64,000 nucleotides of DNA from Saprospiraceae bacterium (lineage in GTDB: Bacteria > Bacteroidota > Bacteroidia > Chitinophagales > Saprospiraceae). A program made the position numbers and the translations under genes. The notes beneath the pieces were generated by a model that worked only from the letters and a program-made list of their open reading frames with translations, was not told the DNA's origin and made no database searches. Of this stretch, positions 45,850 to 54,823 are shown one piece after another (position 1 is the stretch's first letter; every line of letters begins with the position of its first letter). The stretch is taken from contig JAIYAV010000095.1 in the NCBI GenBank assembly GCA_027488855.1, forward strand, positions 19,645 through 83,644. The letters are read 5' to 3'.

Positions 45850-46878
45850 ATGTCAAACGAAATTAAAATCGCCCTTCTGGCCGTTGTTGCAATTGCACTT
45901 TCCATTTGGGGAATCAATTTCATCAAAGGAAAAAACCTCCTCACTCGCTCCAATCTCTACTACGTGGAGTATGAGGATGCCCTCAGTATCCAAACCTCCT
46001 CGTCGGTGGTGATCCAAGGGGTGAACGTTGGCTATGTAGCCGATGTCAAACTGCAAAAAGGTTCGGAAAAAGTCCTGGTTACCCTGGATTTGAACAAAGA
46101 CCTGGAAGTGCCCAAAGGTACCCGTGCAGAGATTTTCGCCAATGGTTTTATGGGCACGAAAAGCGTCCGCCTGCAATTCCCTCCCGTGGAAGAACGCCAG
46201 GGAATGCTCGAACCCGGCGCTTACCTGATCCCTGGTGCAGTGGGCTTCCTGGGTGCCAATATTCCGCAGGACGAACTCAAACAATATGTACAAATCATCC
46301 AGGATGGCATCAAAGGCGCCCTGGATTCGCTCAATGAGGGCCTGACCAATGGGGATCCCAATAGCCCCATTAATCGCAGCTTGAAAAACCTGGAATTGAC
46401 CTTGGCCAACTTGCAATCCGCTACGTCCTCGGCGGATCGCCTTCTGGCCTCTTCTTCCGGCGAAATCAAAGGTACCCTCAAAAGCTTGAACGAGCTGAGC
46501 GCCAGCCTCGCCAGCAGCAAAGCCAAAATCGGCAGCATCATCAACAATGCGGATAAATTCAGCGGCCAGCTGAATGAAATGGACTTAAAAAAGACCATGA
46601 ACGAAGTGGATCAGACGTTAGCGGGCTTAAAAGTTACTTTGAACAAAGCAAATCAAACCTTTGGTTCAGTTGAAGGGATGATGAATGACGTAAAAGCAGG
46701 GAAAGGCTCGCTTGGCAAGTTGCTCAGCAGTGATAGCTTGTACAATAGCTTTGATCGCCTGAGTACTAGAGCGGATTCTTTGACTAAAGACTTGAAAAAT
46801 CGCCCTTATCGTTACATTCCGCTGAAAGGTAGAAAGCGGGTGTTGAAGTATGATAAACTCGACGCTAAGAAGCAATAA
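45850..46878 (+). CDS. MCE/MlaD family lipid-transport protein
   Basis: Periplasmic substrate-binding component anchored in the inner membrane, part of Mla-type phospholipid transport between the membranes. From ATG 45850 it is 342 aa: one N-terminal helix (EIKIALLAVVAIALSIWGINFIKG), an MCE domain (about 35-115; VQGVNVG-like IQGVNVGYVADVKL, FANGFMGTKSVRL), and a long helical region with heptad-like Leu/Asn/Ser patterns (about 140-300), ending basic. No Mla ATPase or permease gene is adjacent. It follows the amidase by 88 bases. Confidence 0.9.
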   Translation: MSNEIKIALLAVVAIALSIWGINFIKGKNLLTRSNLYYVEYEDALSIQTSSSVVIQGVNVGYVADVKLQKGSEKVLVTLDLNKDLEVPKGTRAEIFANGFMGTKSVRLQFPPVEERQGMLEPGAYLIPGAVGFLGANIPQDELKQYVQIIQDGIKGALDSLNEGLTNGDPNSPINRSLKNLELTLANLQSATSSADRLLASSSGEIKGTLKSLNELSASLASSKAKIGSIINNADKFSGQLNEMDLKKTMNEVDQTLAGLKVTLNKANQTFGSVEGMMNDVKAGKGSLGKLLSSDSLYNSFDRLSTRADSLTKDLKNRPYRYIPLKGRKRVLKYDKLDAKKQ

Positions 46879-46905
46879 TTGTTTGTCGTCTCGGGGGGAA
46901 TTACC

Positions 46906-47019
46906 AAAGCGACATTTTTAATACCACAAAGGAAAAAAGAGGACTCAAAGGACACAAAGTTAGGCGTTGACAATGCTTCGCTTTGTGTCCTTTGAGTCCT
47001 TTCTTTTTGTTTGCGCTTA
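46906..47019. repeat. long inverted repeat, AAGCGACA family, copy A
   Basis: The arms 46940-46959 and 46981-47000 pair perfectly over 20 bases, and imperfectly outward to about 46932/47008. The outer ends read AAAGCGACATTTTTA and TTTTTGTTTGCGCTT. The inner arm ACACAAAGTTAGGCGTTGAC is nearly identical to copy B at 62196-62352. It lies just after the MCE gene in a convergent junction. Confidence 0.85.
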
Positions 47020-47076
47020 ATAACGCAATGGGCTTGAGGCGAGTTGTTCATCAGACAATTGGGTGATCTTAGGCAT

Positions 47077-47244
47077 AACGACCAGCGGCAGCGCCGCCAA
47101 AACGTCGATAGCTCAAGGAACGAAGATGGATTTTAAGGTACGTAGTACCGCAACTATTGCCTATTGTTCCGGTGCGATGCACCTTTAATTTACTCATCCA
47201 GCACTATTTCTACAGACGTTTTGGCGGCGCTGCCGCTGGTCGTT
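47077..47244. repeat. 30-bp perfect inverted repeat with two inner hairpins
   Basis: Arms 47077-47106 and 47215-47244 are exact reverse complements (G+C-rich, GGCGGCGCTGCCGC core) separated by 108 bases. Similarity continues imperfectly about 10 bases outward. The interior holds two small palindromes, GGTAC-GTA-GTACC (47137-47149) and GGTGC-GAT-GCACC (47171-47183). Read outward, each arm could encode the tail YRRFGGAAAGR. It has no transposase and is either a non-autonomous mobile element or an intergenic repeat. Confidence 0.8.
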
Positions 47245-47291
47245 GATCCTAAGCTTACGACTTGCTGATTGTCAAACCGCCTTAAGTGTAA

Positions 47292-47399
47292 TTAAAGTTT
47301 CGGCAACCCTGGCTTTCTCAACAACTCCTCCACCCTCAATTCAAACCCCGCCAACACCGGCTTCGCCGAACCAACCTGTTCCCCAGCCACCACCTGCAT
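47292..47399 (-). pseudogene. possible small gene or gene remnant (35 codons)
   Basis: A short open frame starting with ATG at 47399 and ending TAA at 47292, encoding 35 residues with the pattern VLAGFELRVEELL and a basic end. Its codon use is like that of coding DNA here, with G/C-rich third positions, and the sequence looks like the C-terminal tail of a larger protein. It sits between an inverted repeat and the porP/sprF gene. It may be a remnant; no function is proposed. Confidence 0.25.
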
Positions 47400-47437
47400 G
47401 CTGCTCAATTATAAACAATTTTTCTGAAACTGTCAAG

Positions 47438-48487
47438 TTACAACTTAGGACAAATTAACCTGGACCGACTCCGATCCGGCTTAATGTAAGTCAGCGACAT
47501 CTCAAAGGCTCCTCTCGAATAATTCGAAGCCTTCAACCCCGAAGAAGTAATATCATAACTGAAACCCAGGTTCCATTTTTCCAATTCAAAAATAGCGGCT
47601 ACGATTACTGCATCCACACCAACGCCCCGATCAGCGCGGTTGTTGACGTGCGTCCACAAGCCGGTGCGCAGGGCCAGTTCCTTCCATTCGCGGTTGGTGT
47701 ACCGAATGTTGGCACCTAGCGTGGTGCTCATCATTGGGCCCTGGTTCATGAACAAAAAGGCGGGCATGATGCTCAACTGTTTGGTCAGCGGCAATTCACC
47801 ACCTCCGTGAATGCTGTAGCGCCGGAAAATCCGCACCTGATCGTCGCCCGTAAAGGAAGCAGAGGGCTCATTTAAGTGGTGCATGGCGCCACCGAGGTAC
47901 AAACTTTTGTTGTCGTCCCAAACGGCGTACCACAACGCTCCGGCATTAAAATCGAAGTAGGGATTGCTGCTCAGGCCATCAAATGCCTCATTGGTAGGGG
48001 CATTAGGGTCGAAAAAATACCCATTGGCGTCGTATTGCGCCGAAAAGGACAAATCCGCCCAGTTGAGGGATTGTTGGGCAAAACCCAACTGCGCACCCGC
48101 CACAATGTACTGCTCATTGGCGGCATAACGCCCACCATTGACCTGCTTGAGGTAAGCCCCACCAACGTTGAATTGGGTCAGGTGAAAATTGGCCAAGCCC
48201 GCCTGATCACGCATGGCGGAGCCGCTGATGGCAAAATAGTCCTTATTCACCGCGCGGAACCGTTGATCCCAACTGACCGACATGGTTCTGAATGGTTTGT
48301 TGCCCAAAAGGCTGTAATACAAGTCGCGGTAATTCACCGCTAATCGGGCGGAACCGCTGGTTACACCAGCCATCGCGGGATTCACATGCAGAGGGGAGGC
48401 ATAAAATTGGGCGAAGCGGGGGTCTTGCGCCTGTATTTTCGCCCAAAAGGACAAAAACAGGATCGAAAATAGTACGTATTGCTTCAT
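47438..48487 (-). CDS. PorP/SprF family type IX secretion membrane protein
   Basis: Outer-membrane barrel of the family that helps the T9SS export and anchor large surface adhesins. The 349-aa protein has a signal peptide (LFSILFLSFWAKIQAQ), the family opening DPRFAQFYASPLHVNPAMAGV, then barrel strands with NYRDLYYSL, FRTMSVSWDQRF, AGAQLGFAQ and GFSYDITSSGLK, ending LTYIKPDRSRSRLICPKL. In gliding relatives SprF works with the giant adhesin SprB encoded beside it. Here no large cargo gene is adjacent, although the giant gene 16 kb away is a candidate partner. Divergent from the barrel gene at 48647. Confidence 0.9.
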   Translation of the reverse strand: MKQYVLFSILFLSFWAKIQAQDPRFAQFYASPLHVNPAMAGVTSGSARLAVNYRDLYYSLLGNKPFRTMSVSWDQRFRAVNKDYFAISGSAMRDQAGLANFHLTQFNVGGAYLKQVNGGRYAANEQYIVAGAQLGFAQQSLNWADLSFSAQYDANGYFFDPNAPTNEAFDGLSSNPYFDFNAGALWYAVWDDNKSLYLGGAMHHLNEPSASFTGDDQVRIFRRYSIHGGGELPLTKQLSIMPAFLFMNQGPMMSTTLGANIRYTNREWKELALRTGLWTHVNNRADRGVGVDAVIVAAIFELEKWNLGFSYDITSSGLKASNYSRGAFEMSLTYIKPDRSRSRLICPKL

Positions 48488-48646
48488 GTTTTGGAATTAT
48501 TCAAGGCAAAATAAGCCTCTTTTGACTTTCTTTTCGCTAAGATACGGAGTTTAACATTTAGAAATGTTTTCAAAAATACAAAAAGCCGTGAAAATGGTTG
48601 CGCTGAAATTATTTCCGTAGTTTTACCACGCGCCAACCATACGTTC

Positions 48647-49468
48647 ATGAATCGTTTCAGCATCATCCTGTCCTTTGTTCTAGGCATCAGTACTCACTGC
48701 CTGCCAGCCCAAAATGCCCTGCTGGCCCCCATTTCGCCACGCAGCAATGCATTGGGTAAAACCAGTCTGAATTTCACCGATTTGCATAGCCTTTTTGGCA
48801 ACCAGGCTGGCCTGGCCAATCTGGAGACCTTCGGCGTGATGGGCATGGTGGAACAACGCTATTTGTTGGCAGACTTAAATCAGGCGGCTTTTGGCACAGC
48901 ATTGCCCACTTTTTCGGGCGTTTTTGGCTTGACCTTGCGCAATTTTGGCACCGCAGACTACCGCGAAACGGGCGCTGGCCTGGCTTATGCCCGCAAATTG
49001 TCGGATCGCCTGCGCATTGGAGGACAAGTACATTGGTCTCAAATCAGCATCAGTGAATATGGCAATCGCTCTTTGCTCAATTTAGATTTTGGCATCCAAG
49101 CAGAACTCTTGCCCAAACTTTGGGCAGCGGCCCAGGTGCGCAACGCCATTCGCCAACAATTGCTGGATGGAGAGTACACGCCTACCGTTTTTAGCGCTGG
49201 TTTGTCCTACGCAGTAGGTGATAAAGTGATCTTGTACACCGAATTATACAAAGACATCGACTTTCCGGCTGACATGCGGATCGGCATCGAATACAACCCT
49301 TCCAAGTTCATTTACCTACGTGCTGGGGTAAATACGGCCCCCGGAGGCTGGAGTTTTGGCTTCGGCCTGCCCGTTTTCCAAAACCTGGTATTTGATTGTG
49401 CCGCAGCGTATCACCCTTACTTGGGTTTCACCCCCTCCGCAGGACTGGCTTTCCGCAAAAAAAAGTAG
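48647..49468 (+). CDS. Outer-membrane beta-barrel protein (PorV/PorQ-like)
   Basis: A 273-aa exported protein with a signal peptide (ending HCLPAQ) and a body of alternating hydrophobic strands separated by short turns, typical of an outer-membrane barrel. The N-terminal part (SPRSNALGKTSLNF, LFGNQAGLANLE) resembles the opening of PorV/PorQ-type and UPF0164 proteins, where a conserved Asn-Pro/Asn-Gln loop follows the first strand. It ends LAFRKKK. The divergent arrangement with porP/sprF supports a T9SS-linked role, but this is inferred. Confidence 0.65.
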   Translation: MNRFSIILSFVLGISTHCLPAQNALLAPISPRSNALGKTSLNFTDLHSLFGNQAGLANLETFGVMGMVEQRYLLADLNQAAFGTALPTFSGVFGLTLRNFGTADYRETGAGLAYARKLSDRLRIGGQVHWSQISISEYGNRSLLNLDFGIQAELLPKLWAAAQVRNAIRQQLLDGEYTPTVFSAGLSYAVGDKVILYTELYKDIDFPADMRIGIEYNPSKFIYLRAGVNTAPGGWSFGFGLPVFQNLVFDCAAAYHPYLGFTPSAGLAFRKKK

Positions 49469-49475
49469 TTATCTA

Positions 49476-49483
49476 TAATTTTG
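49476..49483 (+). promoter_or_regulatory. -7 promoter box before the futalosine hydrolase gene
   Basis: TAATTTTG matches TAnnTTTG; a transcript would begin near 49490, about 100 bases before the ATG at 49590. The -33 box is poor (TTTC). The leader contains repeats of CTTAGGTG (49493-49540), a short dispersed motif. Confidence 0.35.
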
Positions 49484-49589
49484 CCCTACTTCTTAGGTGT
49501 CATCCTTAGATGCGCTTAGGTGCCTTAGGTGGTTCAAAAAAAAACGCTTGCCGCAGGCGAGCCCAAAATCTAACACATACTTAGCCGCA

Positions 49590-50288
49590 ATGAAAAACTT
49601 GTTAATTGTCGCCGCAACCGAATTTGAAATCGCCCCCGTACTCCAATGGTTGGAGCAACAAAAAGCGCCAGACGCCAATCGAAAATTCAGCTTCAATGAA
49701 TTGGAAATTAGCGTATTGTTGACTGGCGTAGGTTTGCCCCTGGCCATGTTTCAACTCACCCGTGCCCTCACCACAGCGCGTTACGATCTGGTCATCAATG
49801 CGGGCATTGCCGGCGCTTTGGATACCCGCCTGGAACTCGGTGCAGTCGTACAAGTCATCTCCGAAACTTTCGCCGATTTGGGCATAGAAGAAGCCGATGG
49901 CAGTTTTACCGATTTGTTCAAACTCAATTTGATTCACCCCGAAGCGCCCCCTTTTCAAGATCGGAAAATGGTCAATACCTTTGGATCGGCGTACGATTTT
50001 TTGCCCAAAGTCCACGGCATCACGGTCAACAAAGTACATGGCTCCGGAGCTAGCATTGAACAACTCAAACGCCGCAGCAATGCCAGTGTAGAAAGTATGG
50101 AAGGTGCAGCCACTTTTTACAGCTGCTTGATGTTGCAGACGCCTTTTTTGGAAATTCGTTCGATCTCCAATTTTGTTGAACCCCGCAATCGCGACGCCTG
50201 GGAAATTCCCCTAGCCATTGAAAACCTGAACACTGTGCTCCTTGATATGTTGGCGGGTTTGATTGAAAACAAATTGAATGAGGTTTAG
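49590..50288 (+). CDS. mqnB: Futalosine hydrolase
   Basis: Nucleoside-phosphorylase-fold enzyme that releases hypoxanthine from futalosine in the futalosine pathway to menaquinone. From the ATG at 49590 it is 232 aa: KNLLIVAATEFEIAPVL opening, LLTGVGLPLAMFQLTRAL, LVINAGIAGALD (phosphate/ribose loop), VVQVISETFADLGIE and SVESMEGAATFYSCL (Met-Glu-Gly ribose-binding motif), with the catalytic acid expected in the final ISNFVEPRNRDAWEI segment. The frame extends upstream to 49497 through a repeat-rich leader, which I exclude. No other mqn gene is nearby. Confidence 0.88.
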   Translation: MKNLLIVAATEFEIAPVLQWLEQQKAPDANRKFSFNELEISVLLTGVGLPLAMFQLTRALTTARYDLVINAGIAGALDTRLELGAVVQVISETFADLGIEEADGSFTDLFKLNLIHPEAPPFQDRKMVNTFGSAYDFLPKVHGITVNKVHGSGASIEQLKRRSNASVESMEGAATFYSCLMLQTPFLEIRSISNFVEPRNRDAWEIPLAIENLNTVLLDMLAGLIENKLNEV

Positions 50289-50400
50289 ACTAGGTTTGGC
50301 GTGAGTTTTGAAACAATTGATTTTTTACCGCAATGTTTCGTAGAGTGCACACAGCGTTTCTCCGCGTTCATCCGCACTGCTATTCATGTCGCTTTAGCCC

Positions 50401-53400
50401 TTATCTCTCCTTCAACAAATTCAATAAATCATCCGCCGACAACCTCGCACTCACATCCGAGCCACTCAGCAGCGAATCCGCCAAATCCCGCTTCGTGCCG
50501 TGCAACTTCAGGATTTTTTCCTCTATCGTATCCTCCGCCACCAAGCGATACACCGTGACTGGTTTCTCCTGACCGATGCGGTGCGCCCGGTCGGTTGCCT
50601 GATCCTCTACAGCTGGGTTCCACCAGGGATCCATGTGGATCACGTAATCGGCGGCGGTCAGGTTGAGGCCCACGCCACCCGCTTTGAGGCTGATCAGGAA
50701 GAGGTCGCCCTCGCCCGCCTGAAAGGCTTCGATGCGTTTTTGGCGCAAGGGTAGGGGAGTCTGCCCGTCCAGGTATTGGTAAGCGATGTCTTTGCTTTTG
50801 ATGTAATTTTCGAGGATGTGCAAGTGGTCGACAAACTGGCTGAACACCAGGGCCTTGTGGTTGTTTTCCAATAGCTCCTCCACGATTTCCCCAAACAACC
50901 GCAGTTTCGCACTTTGGTCTTTCACAAACTGTTTGTCTACCATGCCCGGATGGCAAGCCGCTCTGCGCAGCCGCATGATTTCGGCCAGGATGCGCAGGTG
51001 TTTTTGCCCGCCCTGCATGCCCTCGATGGATTGTTCGAGTTCCTCCAGGGCTTTGCGGCGCAGCGCTTCATAGAAGGCTCTTTCTTCGCCACTCAGTTCG
51101 ACAGTCAGCGTGATTTCAGTCTTTTCGGGCAATTCTTTCAACACCTCATCCTTGCGGCGGCGCAGGATAAAGGGTTGGATCAAACGCCGCAACTGATCGC
51201 GGCGGCTATTGTCGCCCAAGCGTTCGATGGGCACTGCAAAACGTTCGTTGAAGCTATCCATCGAACCCAGCAGGCCGGGGTTGATGAACTGGAAGAGGTT
51301 CCACAATTCGCCCAGGTGGTTTTCCAGTGGCGTACCTGTGGTAATGAGTTTGAAACCGCCTTGCAAACGCATGGCCGTTTCAGAACGTTTGGTGCTGCGG
51401 TTTTTGATGGCCTGCGCCTCGTCCAGGATGATGGTAGAGAATTGTTTTTGGGCAAAACTATCCGCTTCCCGCGTCATCAGGTCGTAAGTGGTGATAAGGA
51501 TTTGACCCGCTTTGGCTTTTTCAATTTCCGCGTCGCGATTCCCCTCCCCGAACAGAATAGGGGTGAGATTGGGGGTGAATTTGCCAATTTCGGCTACCCA
51601 GTTGCGGCAAACCGAAGCAGGAGCGACCACCAGGGCGGGACCTTGCTCGGAGCGCAATTGCAGCAGCGCCAGGGCTTGTACGGTTTTTCCTAAACCCATG
51701 TCATCGGCCAAACAAGCGCCAACCCCCCAATCGGAGAGGCGGCACAACCATTCAAAACCTTCGATCTGGTACTCCCGCAAGGTGGCCCGGAAATTTTGCG
51801 GCACGGTGTAGTTCCGTTCAAAGGCATCTTTCATCCTTTGAATCGACTCTTTGAAGCGTTTGTCTGCTTCTACCTGATCCAGCAAAGAGGCAAAACCTTC
51901 CAAGGCTGGTGCAGCCAGTGGATGCAATTGGAAACTGCCATCCTTGTTGGGCGACATCAGCGCATTGATTTCTTGCAGGCGGCGGCGGAATTCTTCAGTC
52001 AGCGCCAAAAACTGCCCAGGGCCGATTTCGACAAACCCATTGCGTTTTTGCTGCGACAATTCGATCAACTGGCGCATGTTCAGCACCATGTTTTCATCTA
52101 CCCGCAATTCGCCGTTGACATTGAACCAGTCTTGTCCCGAACTGATCTTCATGCTGAATTGCCCCAGGCCAGCTACCCGCGTAATGCGGAACTTTTCACC
52201 TTTGGGCCATTCCAAAATGATGTCCTGTTGGTCAATAAAGGGTTGCAATTGCAGCAGCAGTTCCAGGCAGAGGTCGGCGTCTTCCAGTTCCCAAATGCTG
52301 TTGTGGGGGATATTGTCACGCAGCACACTCACCGATTCCAGCAAGTGCGCTTGTTTGAGCAATTCTATTTCCAAGTCACGCTCGGTACGCAACCACTCTT
52401 CACCTACTTTGGCCACCAAATTGACCTCCCCTTCACCTGCCCGCAAATAAGGTGGATTGTCGGCAAAGGGTTTGACGTACAATTCGATGTGAAAGCCATC
52501 GCCCACTGGTAGTAAGTGGACACAGGGGCGGGCGTCGGCAGGCACTTCCCGCGCCTCTTCGTTGAGTCCAACCACGGTGGATTCAACGTCCACGAGGGTC
52601 ATCAATCCTGCCAGGGCATCCTTGAGGCGGCTTTGGGCGTGGTGGGGCACAAAGAGTTTTTGCTTTTGTAGCGCTTTAGCCACTTTATAATGCTCCTCGG
52701 TGTATTCGATCAGTTTATAGCGGGTGGGTGATTCTTTGATGATTTCGTAACCCACATTGTCGATTTCGTGGGAAAAAGACAATTCGTAACCCCCTTCCAC
52801 CTCGCGGGTTTTGAGCACGGGTTTTTCGGACAACAATTGTACCGCAATTTCCGGCGATTTCATCAAAAACAAAAGTGGATGCCCCACCAAACTGGGAAAA
52901 ACCGCCTCGGTACTGAGTTCAAATTGTTCAAATCCCACTCTGGTCACCGCTCTTTTGACTGCGGTCATGTCCTGCTCGGTCATACCTTTGACTTCGCGGT
53001 TCATCAAGCGGTTAAGCGAGATGTTGCGACCAGCAGTCCAGCCTTTTTTGCCAAAGGTTTGTTCCTTGGCTACGGCGTCGTGACGTTCAAAATCGACCAA
53101 CCAAATGACTCGGGTTGCTCCCTCAATTGCGGAGGGTTTGACTTTTCCGGTGAGGTTAAATAGGGCATTGAGGGCGCTTTCCCAAACTTCTACTTTGGGG
53201 AAAATCTGGATCATGGGCCCCCAGTTGTCGCCCTCCTTTTCCAGCGCCTGCATACTGGTTTCCCAACGGGCATCTTGGGGATCCAAATGGTGCAAGGTAG
53301 CCCAAAGTTGCCAGGCCAACCAGCGATAGCCCTTGGATTCGAGGTTTTGCGCCAGACTTTCCAGCTCAGGTATATCCAACGCAGAATCGTCTACCCAAGC

Positions 53401-54816
53401 TACCGACAAGGCTTGGAAAAACAAGGCGATATTGTGGTTGGGGGGAAAGCCGAGGGTTTGTTTGGCTTGCTCTAAAGTCCCTGTAAAAGAGCCCAATACG
53501 GCCTCCAGGTACATGTATATGGCGGTATAGTTGCCTTCCTGTTTGATTTGCCGGCGAAGTTCTTCAAGCAAAGCGTTCGAAGCACCCATGTCCAAATCCT
53601 TGCAGCGCGCCAACAAATAAAAAATGCCGTTGAGGGCAGGCAAGAGGGACTTGTTGTTGCGGGTTTGTTTGCGGTACGCTTTTTGGGATAAATCAAAACC
53701 TACGGCTGCTTCAGCGTATTTGCCTTTGACAAAGTGATGCTGGGCCGCAAAACCGTATTGACCGAACTCATCCAACGCCGAGGATAATTTACCTACGGTA
53801 TCCCAATTGCCCTGAAAAACGGCGATTTGGCACATCAAACGCAAAACACTGCTGCGTTGATCAGGATTATTAGGCAGGTTTTTGAGGTCCAACAAATATT
53901 TATAGTACCCATCGAGTGGCTCCAAATACAGCAGTACGTGGGTCAGGTGGGTGATCAGCAATTGATGCCGAATGCCCGAGGGCGCTTTTTCCAACTTGCT
54001 TTTGTCAAAAACCGAGGGCAAAAAGACGCGCCAAATGGGCTCACCCGTTTTGGGTGAATGGGTTTCAGCAATCTGAATTTCCTTGGTAAAAGTCGCCAGG
54101 TCGTTTTGGTAAAAAGCCAGACGTGCATTGCGAAAAGCCCGTTTGGCTTTATCAGGCGAATTGGTCAGCCACCATTCTGAGTCAGAAAAACGTTTGACGG
54201 AAGGAATGGCTTTGGCAAAATCAGGCTCGGTCAAAAATTCCTGATCGAGCAAATAATCGGCAAATTCAGGGTCGACTACGTAGCGGTCGGCTTTTTCGCG
54301 GGTTAAATACCCACTTTGTACCAAGCGATTCAGGTTGTTGCGCAAGGTCGCCTGACTGAAACTCACCTTAAAGCGAGCATCGGTAATGATGTAGCTGAAC
54401 TTGTTGATGTTCATGCCCTCGTAGGCAATGGCCAGGATGCGCAGGACCAATTTATCATCGGGTGAAAGTGCCCGGTAATCTCGGTACAATTGCTCCGCCG
54501 ATTTGCGGACAGACAAAGCCTGCACAATGATTGGATTCTTTTCCAACTTTTCCCGCAATTCCATAAACACTGCAACGCGGTGCTTACAGATCGGGCCAGC
54601 GTAGTAGGGGCAGGAACAATCGTGTTCTTCAATTTTGCCGTCCTCCAGCAGTAGGTCAACGCGGTATTTGTCGTTGTCACCACGCACCAGGGCTTGCCAT
54701 TGGTTGGGGCCTGCGGGGGCTAATTCCTGCACGGCATCTTCCAAAAACATGAGTTTACCCCGTTCTAAGATGGTGGGGTGGATGTATCTTTCTAAGTCTT
54801 TAAGTGGAAAAGACAT
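50401..54816 (-). CDS. SWIM zinc-finger SNF2 family DNA helicase/ATPase
   Basis: Swi2/Snf2-type DNA translocase. The 1471-aa protein begins with a SWIM zinc finger (CSCPYYAGPICKH, about residues 65-77), followed by a long helical region of about 900 residues, then SNF2_N with Walker A DDMGLGKTVQAL (near 1039), DEAQAIKNRST (near 1131) and TGTPLENHLGELW. The Helicase_C domain follows (QFVDHLHIL, LISLKAGGVGLNL, DPWWNPAVEDQATDRAHRIGQ). The combination is common in Bacteroidota; its target is unknown, with remodelling of protein-DNA complexes likely. It starts 7 bases after the VPS10/BNR gene, so the two are probably cotranscribed. Confidence 0.93.
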   Translation of the reverse strand: MSFPLKDLERYIHPTILERGKLMFLEDAVQELAPAGPNQWQALVRGDNDKYRVDLLLEDGKIEEHDCSCPYYAGPICKHRVAVFMELREKLEKNPIIVQALSVRKSAEQLYRDYRALSPDDKLVLRILAIAYEGMNINKFSYIITDARFKVSFSQATLRNNLNRLVQSGYLTREKADRYVVDPEFADYLLDQEFLTEPDFAKAIPSVKRFSDSEWWLTNSPDKAKRAFRNARLAFYQNDLATFTKEIQIAETHSPKTGEPIWRVFLPSVFDKSKLEKAPSGIRHQLLITHLTHVLLYLEPLDGYYKYLLDLKNLPNNPDQRSSVLRLMCQIAVFQGNWDTVGKLSSALDEFGQYGFAAQHHFVKGKYAEAAVGFDLSQKAYRKQTRNNKSLLPALNGIFYLLARCKDLDMGASNALLEELRRQIKQEGNYTAIYMYLEAVLGSFTGTLEQAKQTLGFPPNHNIALFFQALSVAWVDDSALDIPELESLAQNLESKGYRWLAWQLWATLHHLDPQDARWETSMQALEKEGDNWGPMIQIFPKVEVWESALNALFNLTGKVKPSAIEGATRVIWLVDFERHDAVAKEQTFGKKGWTAGRNISLNRLMNREVKGMTEQDMTAVKRAVTRVGFEQFELSTEAVFPSLVGHPLLFLMKSPEIAVQLLSEKPVLKTREVEGGYELSFSHEIDNVGYEIIKESPTRYKLIEYTEEHYKVAKALQKQKLFVPHHAQSRLKDALAGLMTLVDVESTVVGLNEEAREVPADARPCVHLLPVGDGFHIELYVKPFADNPPYLRAGEGEVNLVAKVGEEWLRTERDLEIELLKQAHLLESVSVLRDNIPHNSIWELEDADLCLELLLQLQPFIDQQDIILEWPKGEKFRITRVAGLGQFSMKISSGQDWFNVNGELRVDENMVLNMRQLIELSQQKRNGFVEIGPGQFLALTEEFRRRLQEINALMSPNKDGSFQLHPLAAPALEGFASLLDQVEADKRFKESIQRMKDAFERNYTVPQNFRATLREYQIEGFEWLCRLSDWGVGACLADDMGLGKTVQALALLQLRSEQGPALVVAPASVCRNWVAEIGKFTPNLTPILFGEGNRDAEIEKAKAGQILITTYDLMTREADSFAQKQFSTIILDEAQAIKNRSTKRSETAMRLQGGFKLITTGTPLENHLGELWNLFQFINPGLLGSMDSFNERFAVPIERLGDNSRRDQLRRLIQPFILRRRKDEVLKELPEKTEITLTVELSGEERAFYEALRRKALEELEQSIEGMQGGQKHLRILAEIMRLRRAACHPGMVDKQFVKDQSAKLRLFGEIVEELLENNHKALVFSQFVDHLHILENYIKSKDIAYQYLDGQTPLPLRQKRIEAFQAGEGDLFLISLKAGGVGLNLTAADYVIHMDPWWNPAVEDQATDRAHRIGQEKPVTVYRLVAEDTIEEKILKLHGTKRDLADSLLSGSDVSARLSADDLLNLLKER

Positions 54817-54823
54817 ACGTTAT

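Noticed and set aside
49497..49589. Extended start of the futalosine hydrolase
   Set aside because: The extension starts with GTG inside CTTAGGTG repeats, and the family begins at the residues after ATG 49590.
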